Assembly: GCA_947085425.1 (NCBI GenBank)
Contig: CAMTWK010000022.1
Span: 1-56,760 of the forward strand
Reading direction: 5' to 3'
DNA length: 56,760 bases
Source: UKL13-2 sp947085425
Lineage (GTDB): Bacteria; Pseudomonadota; Gammaproteobacteria; Burkholderiales; Usitatibacteraceae
A model generated the notes under the pieces. That model was not told where the DNA came from and made no database searches. It worked only from the letters and a program-made list of their open reading frames with translations. This document shows positions 34,361-43,773 of the stretch, piece by piece. Each line of letters begins with the position of its first letter. Position 1 is the first letter of the stretch. The translations under genes and the position numbers were made by a program.

Positions 34361-35557
34361 ATGGCGGCCACCCATCCACCTCAAATCAAAATCCCCGCGA
34401 CCTATATGCGTGGCGGCACCAGCAAAGGGGTGTTTTTTACCCTGACGGATTTACCAACGGCCGCGCAGGTGCCCGGTGCGGCGCGGGATCAATTATTGTT
34501 GCGCGTCATTGGTAGCCCCGACCCCTACGGCAAACAGATTGACGGCATGGGCGCGGCCACCTCCAGCACCAGCAAGACCGTCATCTTGTCCAAAAGTACC
34601 CGTGCCGATCACGATGTCGACTATTTGTTTGGTCAGGTGTCGATTGATCAGCCGTTTGTCGACTGGAGTGGTAACTGCGGCAACCTTTCCGCCGCGGTCG
34701 GCCCCTATGCGATCAGCCATGGATTGGTGGAGTCCAGCCGCATTCCCAAAAATGGTGTGGCGATGGTGCGCATCTGGCAGGCCAATATTCGTAAAACCAT
34801 TATTTCGCATGTGCCGATCACCGATGGTCAGGTGCAAGAGTCCGGCGACTTTGAATTGGATGGCGTGACCTTTCCAGCGGCTGAAATTCAATTGGAATTT
34901 ATGGATCCGTCCGCAGACGAACCCGGTGCCGAAGGGGCCATGTTTCCGACCGGCAACTTGGTGGATGATCTGGATGTACCCGGCGTGGGCGTACTCAAGG
35001 CAACCATGATCAACGCCGGCATTCCGACTATTTTTGTCAATGCCGACGCCATTGGGTATAGCGGCTGTGAATTACAGGACGACATCAACAACGACCCAAA
35101 AGCACTGGCCAAATTTGAGGCCATCCGTGCTGCCGGTGCCATCAAAATGGGGCTGATCAAACATATTGATGAAGCGGCCAAACGCCAACACACACCCAAA
35201 ATCGCCTTTATCGCCCAACCTTCCGACTACGTTTCGTCGAGTGGCAAAGCAGTTGTTGCCGGCGACATTGATTTGGTGGTTCGCGCCATGTCGATGGGCA
35301 AATTGCATCACGCCATGATGGGCACGGCGGCCGTGGCCATTGGTGCGGCGGCGGCCATACCCGGTACGCTGGTCAATTTGGCCGCGGGTGGACAAGACCG
35401 CAACGTGGTTCGATTTGGCCATCCATCCGGCACCCTGAGGGTGGGTGCGGAAGCGCGCGAGGCCAATGGTGAATGGAAAGTGACCAAGGCCATCATGAGC
35501 CGCAGTGCGCGCATATTGATGGAAGGTGTGGTTCACCTGCCCAATCCCCCTGCTTGA
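34361..35557 (+). CDS. prpF: 2-methylaconitate cis-trans isomerase
   Basis: PrpF converts the AcnD product to the 2-methyl-cis-aconitate isomer that an aconitase can hydrate to 2-methylisocitrate. The 398-residue protein has a DAP-epimerase-like fold with MRGGTSKGVFFTL, the substrate-binding GNCGNLSAAVGPYAI and GGQDRNVVRFGHPSGTLRVG. It begins 3 bases after the acnD stop, so the two are almost certainly co-translated. This acnD-prpF pairing is the hallmark of the PrpD-independent methylcitrate cycle. Confidence 0.93.
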   Translation: MAATHPPQIKIPATYMRGGTSKGVFFTLTDLPTAAQVPGAARDQLLLRVIGSPDPYGKQIDGMGAATSSTSKTVILSKSTRADHDVDYLFGQVSIDQPFVDWSGNCGNLSAAVGPYAISHGLVESSRIPKNGVAMVRIWQANIRKTIISHVPITDGQVQESGDFELDGVTFPAAEIQLEFMDPSADEPGAEGAMFPTGNLVDDLDVPGVGVLKATMINAGIPTIFVNADAIGYSGCELQDDINNDPKALAKFEAIRAAGAIKMGLIKHIDEAAKRQHTPKIAFIAQPSDYVSSSGKAVVAGDIDLVVRAMSMGKLHHAMMGTAAVAIGAAAAIPGTLVNLAAGGQDRNVVRFGHPSGTLRVGAEAREANGEWKVTKAIMSRSARILMEGVVHLPNPPA

Positions 35558-35822
35558 AAATTGCCGGTCATTTGCCGACAAAGGCATTAAAATCAGGGTT
35601 CCATTTGAAAACCTGACAACATCCCCGACAGCGCATCCTGACATCGGCCCTGTGGGGAACATGACCAGACCATTTAAGGTTTTCGAGAGTATGCCGAAAA
35701 AACCTGATCGAACATTCATATCCAAATCAATTTAACCGCCATACGGCGCCCCTTTCATTCGCCAAATTTGATTTATTTTGTGGCGACAGAATTTTCCAAA
35801 AAAAGCAAACCGAGGACTTTTT

Positions 35823-38528
35823 ATGCCACACAATTCGTTTAACACTCTGCAAGAATTTTCATTGGCCTCCGGCAAAAAAAGCCAGTTGTATTCGTTGCCC
35901 GAACTCGCCAAGACCTTTCCAAACGTTGCCAAATTGCCGATCTCCATTCGCATTGTGCTCGAGGCGGTTTTGCGCAATGTTGACGGCAAAAAAGTCACCG
36001 AAGAACACGTCAAACAACTCGCAAATTGGCAACCGAATGATTCCCGCAGCAACGAAATTCCGTTTATCGTCGCGCGCGTGGTGTTGCAGGATTTCACCGG
36101 CATTCCATTATTGGCCGATCTGGCCGCCATGCGCGGCGTGGTTGATCGTATGGGCAAAGACCCAAAAATGATCGAGCCATTGGTGCCGGTTGATCTGGTG
36201 GTCGATCACTCGGTGCAGGTCGACAGCTATGGCAAAGCCGAGTCGCTTGATGTGAACATGAAACTTGAGTTTCAGCGCAACGTTGAGCGTTATCAATTTA
36301 TGAAATGGGGCATGCAGGCGTTTGATACGTTTAAGGTGGTGCCACCCGGTGTCGGCATTGTCCACCAGGTCAATCTTGAATACCTGGCACGTGGTGTGCA
36401 CAACAAGGGCGGGGTGCATTATCCAGACACACTGGTGGGTACCGACTCCCACACCACCATGATCAACGGCATTGGTGTGGTCGGCTGGGGTGTGGGTGGG
36501 ATCGAAGCCGAAGCCGGCATGCTCGGTCAGCCGGTGTATTTCCTGACGCCGGATGTGGTTGGCGTCAACCTCAGCGGCAAGTTACGCGAAGGTGTCACCG
36601 CCACGGATTTGGTATTGACTGTCACCGAGTTACTGCGGGCGGCCAAAGTAGTCGGCAAATTTGTCGAATTTTTTGGCTCCGGCACGGCGTCATTGTCATT
36701 GCCGGATCGCGCCACCATTGCCAATATGGCCCCCGAATACGGTGCCACCATGGGCTTTTTCCCGATTGACGACACCACCGTGGAATATCTCAGGTCCACC
36801 GGTCGCACCAGCGATGAACTTGACGCATTTAGCGCCTATTTCAAAGCGCAGGGATTGTATGGCGTACCAATGAAAGGCGATTGTCAGTATTCAACCACCA
36901 TTGAATTTGACCTCGACTCGGTGCGGGCCTCACTGGCCGGACCGAAGCGTCCGCAGGACCGGATCGAACTCGGCAAAATGAAATCGCAATTTGCCTCGTT
37001 ATATTCCAAACCGGTGGCGGAAAGTGGCTTCGCAAAATCGGCTGACGATTTGAACAAACGATTTCCAAGCAAAGACGGCGTTGATCTCGGCTCGGGTGAC
37101 GTGCTGATTGCTGCCATCACCTCGTGTACCAACACCTCCAACCCAGGCGTGTTACTTGCGGCCGGATTATTGGCCAAAAAAGCCGTGGAAAAAGGCCTAA
37201 AGGTTGCACCGCATATCAAGACCTCGCTTGCACCAGGTTCGCGGGTCGTCACCGACTACCTCACCAAGGCGGGTCTGTTAACCTACCTTGAGCAGCTCGG
37301 CTTTTATCTCGCCGGTTACGGCTGCACCACCTGTATTGGTAACGCCGGTGACCTGACGCCCGCATTTAATGAATCAATCCAAACCAATGATTTGGTGGCG
37401 GCAGCGGTGTTGTCGGGCAACCGCAATTTCGAGGCGCGCATTCACCCGAACATCCGCGCCAACTTCCTCGCCTCGCCGCCATTGGTGGTGGCCTATGCCA
37501 TTGCCGGCACGGTCCTCAAGGATTTGGAAAGTGAGCCGCTTGGCCAGGGAAACAATGGTCCGGTATTCCTGAAAGATATCTGGCCGACCAGCGCCGAAGT
37601 CGCCGCAGTCATGGGTTTTGCCAAAGATCCGGCCACCTACCAGCGCTTGTATTCAAATCTGGGTGCCGACAATCAACTTTGGCAGGATATTGTTGGCGTG
37701 GAAGGGCAGGCCTATACCTGGCCGGCCTCGACCTACATCGCCGAGCCGCCATTTTTTGGCGACAATTTTGGCATGGAGGCCGGCACACCACACGATGTCA
37801 AAGGCGCGCGTGCGCTCGGCATTTTTGGCGACTCACTCACCACCGATCACATTTCTCCGGCCGGATCAATCAAAGCGACCTCACCGGCCGGCAAATACCT
37901 GATAAACAACAAAGTGCTCACGCCGGACTTTAATAGTTATGGTGCGCGTCGCGGCAATCATGAAGTGATGATGCGCGGCACCTTTGCCAACGTGCGCATC
38001 AAGAACCTGATGTTGCCACTGAACGCCGACAAATCCAGAATCGAAGGTGGCCTGACCCTGATGCAACCGGGTGGTGAACAGGTTTCGATTTACGACGCAG
38101 CCATGAGCTACGTGGCGGCGGGTACCCCCACCGTGGTGTTTGGTGGCGAAGAATACGGCACCGGATCGTCACGTGATTGGGCCGCCAAAGGCACACAATT
38201 ACTTGGCGTCAAAGCCGTTATCGCCAAGAGCTTCGAGCGTATCCATCGCTCCAATCTGATTGGCATGGGGGTGTTGGCCTGTCAATTCAAGGGCAATGAT
38301 ACGGTTGATTCACTCGGCCTCAAGGGCGACGAGACTTTCGACATCACCGGCATTGAGAATGGCATCACGCCACAAATGGACGTGACCCTCACCATCACCC
38401 GCAAAGATGGCTCCAGGAAAACAACCACGCTCTTGTTGCGCATCGACACACCGATTGAAGTGGACTACTACCTGCACGGCGGCATCCTGCCATATGTGTT
38501 GCGCGAGTTGATCAGCAAGGCGGCGTAA
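35823..38528 (+). CDS. acnA: Aconitate hydratase A
   Basis: AcnA interconverts citrate and isocitrate, and in the methylcitrate cycle can hydrate 2-methyl-cis-aconitate. The 901-residue protein has [4Fe-4S] ligands in ITSCTNTSNPGV and GCTTCIGNAGDL, GTDSHTTMINGIGVVGWGVG, and GGEEYGTGSSRDWAAKGTQL. The ATG at 35823 is chosen because GAGG lies 7 bases upstream; the frame is open to 35778. It is separated from prpF by 265 bases without recognisable features. It may serve both cycles. Confidence 0.95.
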   Translation: MPHNSFNTLQEFSLASGKKSQLYSLPELAKTFPNVAKLPISIRIVLEAVLRNVDGKKVTEEHVKQLANWQPNDSRSNEIPFIVARVVLQDFTGIPLLADLAAMRGVVDRMGKDPKMIEPLVPVDLVVDHSVQVDSYGKAESLDVNMKLEFQRNVERYQFMKWGMQAFDTFKVVPPGVGIVHQVNLEYLARGVHNKGGVHYPDTLVGTDSHTTMINGIGVVGWGVGGIEAEAGMLGQPVYFLTPDVVGVNLSGKLREGVTATDLVLTVTELLRAAKVVGKFVEFFGSGTASLSLPDRATIANMAPEYGATMGFFPIDDTTVEYLRSTGRTSDELDAFSAYFKAQGLYGVPMKGDCQYSTTIEFDLDSVRASLAGPKRPQDRIELGKMKSQFASLYSKPVAESGFAKSADDLNKRFPSKDGVDLGSGDVLIAAITSCTNTSNPGVLLAAGLLAKKAVEKGLKVAPHIKTSLAPGSRVVTDYLTKAGLLTYLEQLGFYLAGYGCTTCIGNAGDLTPAFNESIQTNDLVAAAVLSGNRNFEARIHPNIRANFLASPPLVVAYAIAGTVLKDLESEPLGQGNNGPVFLKDIWPTSAEVAAVMGFAKDPATYQRLYSNLGADNQLWQDIVGVEGQAYTWPASTYIAEPPFFGDNFGMEAGTPHDVKGARALGIFGDSLTTDHISPAGSIKATSPAGKYLINNKVLTPDFNSYGARRGNHEVMMRGTFANVRIKNLMLPLNADKSRIEGGLTLMQPGGEQVSIYDAAMSYVAAGTPTVVFGGEEYGTGSSRDWAAKGTQLLGVKAVIAKSFERIHRSNLIGMGVLACQFKGNDTVDSLGLKGDETFDITGIENGITPQMDVTLTITRKDGSRKTTTLLLRIDTPIEVDYYLHGGILPYVLRELISKAA

Positions 38529-38531
38529 ATC

Positions 38532-39110
38532 TTGGCCACGCCGATTTCTCGACTCATCGCCTTGATGCTGTTATTGGCAGTCGGCGTCATTGGCGCGGGC
38601 GCTGCCCGGTCGGCAGAGGCCAACGACGTTCCCTTCAAGCCAAAATTTTCGATCGGTGATACCCCGCCGACCAGTCTTGGCATGGCGCGCGATGGCGAGG
38701 CCATTACCACCTCGCAATACGCCGGCAAGGTGTTGGTGGTGACATTTTGGGCGTCGTGGTGTGCGCCTTGCCGCGCCGAAATTCCGGTGCTCGAAAAAAT
38801 TCAGCAATTTGCCAAAGACCGACTGCAAGTGGTGGCCGTCAATATTGAAAGCCGCGATATGTTCCGTGAACTCCATCGCAAACTTGGCACCATGGCCATC
38901 AAATTCACCAATGACGAATTAAAACGGGCGGCCGGCGCATTCGGCGTGAGCGGCATTCCGCACATGATCATTATTGGCAAAGATGGCAAGATTATCGGCA
39001 TGCATCGTGGATACAGCGAAAAATTGATCCCCAGACTGGCAAAAGAAATCGATCAGGCGTTGGACCAGGAATTTCTGCCGGTCACTTTGGAGCCAACACC
39101 GGCCATGTAA
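38532..39110 (+). CDS. TlpA/ResA-like thiol-disulfide redoxin
   Basis: The 192-residue protein has an N-terminal hydrophobic signal segment (LIALMLLLAVGVIGAGAA) and a thioredoxin fold with active site TFWASWCAPCRAEIP and the cis-proline region VSGIPHMIIIGKDGKI. Exported relatives reduce disulfides during cytochrome maturation or defend the envelope. The frame opens at a TTG three bases after acnA; the next ATG (38565) would cut the signal segment, so the TTG is favoured. The role beside acnA is unknown. Confidence 0.8.
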   Translation: MATPISRLIALMLLLAVGVIGAGAARSAEANDVPFKPKFSIGDTPPTSLGMARDGEAITTSQYAGKVLVVTFWASWCAPCRAEIPVLEKIQQFAKDRLQVVAVNIESRDMFRELHRKLGTMAIKFTNDELKRAAGAFGVSGIPHMIIIGKDGKIIGMHRGYSEKLIPRLAKEIDQALDQEFLPVTLEPTPAM

Positions 39111-39234
39111 GGCACAAACTATCGTTCCAGCCGTGCTTAATGCAAACTGGATTGCCCCGCTGGTCGTATTTGCCCCGCAATAAACTAACGGCAGTTTCCG
39201 CAGTCAGATCACGCTGATCACTTTCTTATTACGC

Positions 39235-40326
39235 ATGCCCCATCACGCCCTCCATCTGGTCTTGACCCTGCTAGGCATGATGTTTTTTGCCAGCTGTCAA
39301 ACCGACGCCGTTGCCCAGCCACTGAGCGCACCCCCGACTGCGGCTGTACGAACAGACGCATGGCTCCCGCCACCAGCCGCACCAGCCAGTGAACACGAGG
39401 TTTTAACCATTGTTGGTGAGCAGCCCGGTCCCGGCATGTGGAAGGTCAGCAAAGGCAACAACGTGTTGTGGATCATGGGCACACAAACCCCGCTTCAACA
39501 AAAAATGCGCTGGCGCGTCAAGGATGTCAAGACAGTAGTGGCGCAGGCACAGGAAGTGCTCTCCAACCCGTCCATTACCGTGTCGATCAAACAGATTGGT
39601 TATTTCAACGCGTTGTTGATGCTGCCCTCGGCAATGGAAGGGCGCAAAAACCCCGGCAATGCCACGCTCAAGGACATTATTCCCGCTGATATTTATGCAC
39701 GTTGGCTGCGCCTGCGTGATCGTTATGTTGACGAATTCAACACCAACGATGAAACCGCCGATATTGAGCGTTGGCGACCGATATTTGCCGCGCAACATTT
39801 GTACTCCAAAGCCATCCAAAAATCCGGAATGACCAACGCCAATCTGGTTTGGCAGGTGATGACGGAGCACGCCAAGATTCACAACGTCAAAGTCACCCCG
39901 GTCAAATTTGAGCCCGTCATACAAAATGCCCGCGCCGCAATCAAGGACTTTCAAGCCAGACAATTGGCTGATTTGGATTGTTTTGCCAAGACCGTTGAAC
40001 GCATCGAAACGGATCTCGATGCCATGCGCGCACGCGCCAAGGCTTGGGCGGTCGGTGATGTCGACCAGCTTCGTATGCTGCCCGCATCGGATCAACGAGA
40101 AGCGTGTCAAAACGCCTTGTCCAACACCACCTTTGCCAAGACACTGGGTGCACACGATCTGATGGCGCAAATGGAAACAAAGTGGCTCGATACGGCGGCA
40201 ACCGCATTGTCCAAAAATGCCGTCACCGTGGCGGTGTTACCCATCAATCGTCTGCTCGCAGCAGACGGCTACCTGACAAAACTCCGGGCGAGAGGCTACA
40301 TCGTCAAAGAACCGGACACGGAATAG
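39235..40326 (+). CDS. TraB/GumN-family lipoprotein
   Basis: The 363-residue protein begins with a lipoprotein signal ending in a lipobox (MMFFASC). The mature part has the TraB/GumN pattern GPGMWKVSKGNNVLWIMGTQ near residue 66, and ends with the family-type TVAVLPINRLLAADGYLTKL, where relatives carry a V-G-AGHL motif. Family members are putative metalloprotease-like envelope proteins; several key acidic and histidine positions cannot be confirmed by eye. It has its own 125-base upstream gap. Confidence 0.75.
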   Translation: MPHHALHLVLTLLGMMFFASCQTDAVAQPLSAPPTAAVRTDAWLPPPAAPASEHEVLTIVGEQPGPGMWKVSKGNNVLWIMGTQTPLQQKMRWRVKDVKTVVAQAQEVLSNPSITVSIKQIGYFNALLMLPSAMEGRKNPGNATLKDIIPADIYARWLRLRDRYVDEFNTNDETADIERWRPIFAAQHLYSKAIQKSGMTNANLVWQVMTEHAKIHNVKVTPVKFEPVIQNARAAIKDFQARQLADLDCFAKTVERIETDLDAMRARAKAWAVGDVDQLRMLPASDQREACQNALSNTTFAKTLGAHDLMAQMETKWLDTAATALSKNAVTVAVLPINRLLAADGYLTKLRARGYIVKEPDTE

Positions 40327-40431
40327 CCCGCCATCGGTGACCGGCCCCACTGGCACGAACATCATTGCCCGCATGAGCCGGTGTAAATCCTGTTGCGGCG
40401 GAATGCGCGGCATATCGACTAAACTTCAGCC

Positions 40432-41541
40432 ATGCATCCTCCATTGTCGCCGTCATTTCGCCCATTATTCTCCCTGTTCATATTGCTGCTGCTTGGCGCT
40501 TGTGCCGCGCCGGTGCCCTCTAGTCGTGTCCACACCTTGCCGAATGTCGCGCCAGTCGAACCCCTACAGCGATCGGCGACCCTGAACCAAATATCAGAGG
40601 AGGCCAGCGCCTTGCGGCCCCTCGCCCAATCCGAGATCGGCCAGCGTTTTTTGCGGGCAACGGACGCCCTGCCGAGCATTGCGCCACGCAAAGCCTTTCG
40701 GGATGACAATACGCGCGAATTTTTTTCGCCTGCTGCCGCCGCGGACTTGCCAGAGGAGCGTCGCAAAAAGCTCGCTGCCATTGACCTCGATGAATATCGT
40801 TATTACTACACCAAATACGGCACCCCGCTGGCCTATGTGCGGACGCTTGATCTCGCCGCCAGCCACGGCATAACCGACGTGAAGGGCCTGCATATTCTCG
40901 ACTTTGGTTACGGCTCGATCGGTCACTTAAGGCTGCTCGCCAGCTTGGGCGCGCACACCGTCGGTATTGATCCGGATAGTTACCTGCAGGCCTTGTATCA
41001 CCTATCGGCTGATCAAGGGTTGGTTGCACCGGCAGCGGGCATTTATCGCGGTCCGGCTGGGTCGGTCACACTGGCCCATGGCCGCTGGCCAAAAACGACC
41101 AACATGACAGAAATTGTCACAAAAAACGGACCATATCAGCTAATTTTGTCGAAAAACACCCTCAAGCGCGGCTATTTAAAACCCGAGCGCCGCACCAATA
41201 AAAGGCAATTGATTGATTTGGGGGTGACGGATGAGGTTTTTTTAAAAGCCGTGCAGCAGGCCCTGACGCCCGGAGGGTTAATGTTAATTTATAATCTGGC
41301 TCCTAAACAAGCGGCGGCAGATAAGCCATACTTGCCACACGCCGACGCGCGTTCGCCGTTTACCCGCGAGCAATTCACCAAAGCGGGCTTGTCGGTGGTG
41401 GCACTGGACGTTGAAGACCATGACTTTGTCCGGAGGATGGGTGCGGCGGTCGGCTGGGATAAAGATTCTAAGGGCGAAGTCGTAAATGATTTGTCAACAA
41501 ATTTATTTGCGTTGTACACGATTGTTCGCCGTACGCAGTAG
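40432..41541 (+). CDS. Lipoprotein with a class I methyltransferase-like fold
   Basis: The first ~24 residues are a lipoprotein signal peptide with lipobox LLLLGACAAP. Further on the protein has a Rossmann SAM-methyltransferase pattern: LHILDFGYGSIGHLRLLASL, then TVGIDPDS (acidic residue after strand 2), a later ALTPGGLMLIYNLAP and a C-terminal FALYTIVRR strand. Motif I is DFGYGSIG rather than the usual DxGxGxG. An exported methyltransferase is odd because SAM is cytoplasmic. The signal may be false, or the fold may bind something else. No close family was recognised. Confidence 0.65.
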   Translation: MHPPLSPSFRPLFSLFILLLLGACAAPVPSSRVHTLPNVAPVEPLQRSATLNQISEEASALRPLAQSEIGQRFLRATDALPSIAPRKAFRDDNTREFFSPAAAADLPEERRKKLAAIDLDEYRYYYTKYGTPLAYVRTLDLAASHGITDVKGLHILDFGYGSIGHLRLLASLGAHTVGIDPDSYLQALYHLSADQGLVAPAAGIYRGPAGSVTLAHGRWPKTTNMTEIVTKNGPYQLILSKNTLKRGYLKPERRTNKRQLIDLGVTDEVFLKAVQQALTPGGLMLIYNLAPKQAAADKPYLPHADARSPFTREQFTKAGLSVVALDVEDHDFVRRMGAAVGWDKDSKGEVVNDLSTNLFALYTIVRRTQ

Positions 41542-41604
41542 AATCAGCCTTGCAAGCGTATTTTTTGTGGCATTTATTTTTAATGATTTCCCTCCTGTAC
41601 ATCT

Positions 41605-42285
41605 ATGACTACTCAGCCTATCCCAGATTGTCCACGCCAAACGACCAGCCGCAAGTCGGCCGTTCCCGCCATTGTTTTGATTTGCACAGCCGCCTTCATT
41701 GTCGGCTGCGGCAAAACCGAGCGGGTGGTCACCACGGAAGAACGTCTGAAAGCAGTACAAACCAAACAGGAAACCCAACCCGACTTTTTTGTGCCACGCA
41801 AAACTGTCGATTACATGGCAGACTTGAAAACCATTCGTGAAGCCAACCCCAGGGCACCGGAAGTCGCCAAACCTGAGCCGATTATTGCTGCCAAACCCGA
41901 GCCGATCAAAGCCGCGCCGATTGAGCCCGCCAAACCTGCGCCCGCTCCTGTCGTTGCGCCCGCACCGGTTGTGGCCGCTCCCGTGGTTGCCCCTGCACCG
42001 GTTGTCACCGCCCCGGCACCACGGCCGGCCAGTGATACTGTAATTGTCGTCAGCCGGGAACAACCCAACTTCCCACGTGAAGCGGTCAGGCAAAATATTG
42101 AAAGTGGTGTGGTGCGCGCGCGCGTCACCATTAGTGCCCAGGGTGATCCAACATTGGTCACCATCGTATCGTCGCGGCCGGGACGTATTTTTGACCGCGA
42201 AGTACAACTGACATTGCAGCGTTGGAAATTTAACCCCGGTACCGAAGGCCGTACCTACGAAACAGAAATCAATTTCCAGCGTTAA
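41605..42285 (+). CDS. TonB C-terminal-domain envelope protein
   Basis: The 226-residue protein has a hydrophobic segment ending in a possible lipobox (ICTAAFIVGCGKTE). A Pro/Ala/Lys-rich spacer follows (about 85-145, APAPVVAPAPVV-type repeats), then a TonB-like C-terminal domain (QPNFPREAVRQNIESGVVRA, LTLQRWKFNPGTEGRT). TonB proteins bridge the inner membrane and outer-membrane receptors; the absence of ExbBD nearby and the possible lipid anchor make the role uncertain. A terminator follows. Confidence 0.75.
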   Translation: MTTQPIPDCPRQTTSRKSAVPAIVLICTAAFIVGCGKTERVVTTEERLKAVQTKQETQPDFFVPRKTVDYMADLKTIREANPRAPEVAKPEPIIAAKPEPIKAAPIEPAKPAPAPVVAPAPVVAAPVVAPAPVVTAPAPRPASDTVIVVSREQPNFPREAVRQNIESGVVRARVTISAQGDPTLVTIVSSRPGRIFDREVQLTLQRWKFNPGTEGRTYETEINFQR

Positions 42286-42319
42286 TTCAATCCGACAGTC
42301 CGGACCTTGCCGCCAACAA

Positions 42320-42346
42320 ACGCCGCAATTATTTGCGGCGTTTTTG
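42320..42346 (+). terminator. Rho-independent terminator after the TonB-like gene
   Basis: The stem CGCCGC/GCGGCG (42321-42326 and 42335-42340) encloses an AT-rich loop and is followed by TTTTTGTTT on the plus strand. It stops plus-strand transcription. The stem overlaps the last codons of rlmM on the opposite strand, so it may also act on the minus strand. Confidence 0.8.
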
Positions 42347-43657
42347 TTTGGGCGGGGGTGTCACCGACCACGGCGAGGCAGATGGTGCGGCGGACTTTCG
42401 TTTGCCGCCCGCTTTGCTGGTAGACGGAGTCGGTTTGCCTGATGTTTTCACGGCAACTTTGCGAATCGCCACACCAGACTTATCTGCGGCCGATCCACCT
42501 TCCGTGCGCGCTGGACGTGCGCCTCGTTCGGCACGTTCAGCGCGTCGGGCGACGGCTGCATCAGTACTGTTATGCGCAAATTGTGAACGTTTGGTTGGGA
42601 CGGTTGCAAAACAAGTCACCTCCTCGCGGTCGTGATAAAGCTGCTTCATTTGCAGCACCAAGGGTTTGCCGGCTTCATCACACGCGTCGGCAATCATGTC
42701 GTGACAGCGCAATAATTCTGCGTAGCGCTTTTTCATCGGCAATTTCAGATTAAAAATGATATAGCGGGCCCAGTCGTTCACCAGCCAGGTTGCCACCAAA
42801 CGGGCGATGCGCGACGGTGACTCGACCATGTCACACACCATCCAATCGACCGACACCCGTGGCGAATACTTAAATCCATCCATACGCATGTGTTTAACCA
42901 TGGCGTTATCGACCAGGTCACCTTTTAAATCGGCGTTGTCGACCGCCGTGACACGAATACCCCGCCCCATCAATTGCCAGGTCCAGCCACCGGGTGCGGC
43001 ACCCAAATCAACCGCGCGCATATCCGGCTGCAAAGCCTGCGCCTGATTGTCACCGAGGAATACTTGAAAGGCTTCAGCCAATTTAAGCGTGGAACGTGAC
43101 GGTGCATCGTGTGGCATGCGAATACGTGGAATTCCCAAGGGGTCGGGTTGTGCGTGGGTCATGTCGGTTACCCCCACCCATGCCAGCCGCTCCGGTGTGA
43201 TAAAAATATGCGCCCGATATTTGGCGTGGCCGGCAATTTTATTTTCTGTCTCCAGCGCTTCGCGCAAACGTGGCTCGATCGCCTTGGCCGCACGCGACAT
43301 TTCCTTGCCGTCGTTGGTATCCGGATATTCCACCCAGCAGTCGGTGACGGTCAGAATATGATTAAATTCCAAAAATTCCAGCAATCGCGCCAAAATCGGT
43401 GTCACCCGATCGTTTGATGTCAACGCGATCGGTGTGCTATGCGTCAACACCAACTGCCGGGCAAAGGTCAATGATGCCACCGGGGTTTCGTTGAGTGCTT
43501 TTAAACGGGCACCGGGTGCGATCACATAACCGCTGTTGGCAATCGGATCGAGCGCCGCACAATGAAATCGCGCGTGCAACTCTTCGGAAATATCGCCCTC
43601 AAATCCGGCGCGGCAATAGGCAAGCCAGGCTTGTGGGGGTGGGGAATCGTTATTCAT
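42329..43657 (-). CDS. rlmM: 23S rRNA C2498 2'-O-ribose methyltransferase
   Basis: RlmM methylates C2498 of 23S rRNA before ribosome assembly. The 442-residue protein has the N-terminal THUMP-like part (AWLAYCRAGFEGDISEELHA) and the methyltransferase motif I AVDLGAAPGGWTWQLMGRG. It also has TAVDNADLKGDL, VDWMVCDMVESPSRIA and the lysine of IFNLKLPMKKRY, so the K-D-K-type catalytic set is present. About 70 basic, low-complexity C-terminal residues (RAERAERGARPARTEGG, GKRKSAAPSASP, PKQKRRK) are longer than usual. It is convergent with the TonB-like gene. Confidence 0.9.
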   Translation of the reverse strand: MNNDSPPPQAWLAYCRAGFEGDISEELHARFHCAALDPIANSGYVIAPGARLKALNETPVASLTFARQLVLTHSTPIALTSNDRVTPILARLLEFLEFNHILTVTDCWVEYPDTNDGKEMSRAAKAIEPRLREALETENKIAGHAKYRAHIFITPERLAWVGVTDMTHAQPDPLGIPRIRMPHDAPSRSTLKLAEAFQVFLGDNQAQALQPDMRAVDLGAAPGGWTWQLMGRGIRVTAVDNADLKGDLVDNAMVKHMRMDGFKYSPRVSVDWMVCDMVESPSRIARLVATWLVNDWARYIIFNLKLPMKKRYAELLRCHDMIADACDEAGKPLVLQMKQLYHDREEVTCFATVPTKRSQFAHNSTDAAVARRAERAERGARPARTEGGSAADKSGVAIRKVAVKTSGKPTPSTSKAGGKRKSAAPSASPWSVTPPPKQKRRK

Positions 43658-43773
43658 ATCAACACTTTAGCCCAAACACACGCCGACAACCGATTGCCCG
43701 CATGCAATTCAACACATCCATGCGACCGATTCAACCCGTCCAAACCAACACCAACCATTCAGCCCCATCCAAA

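Noticed and set aside
35558..35822. Possible gene or riboswitch between prpF and acnA
   Set aside because: No ORF with a start signal and only weak, interrupted complementarity; probably plain untranslated sequence.
43495..43773. Upstream extension of the TPR gene across rlmM
   Set aside because: The conserved product begins with a signal peptide at 43774; the extension is antisense rlmM.
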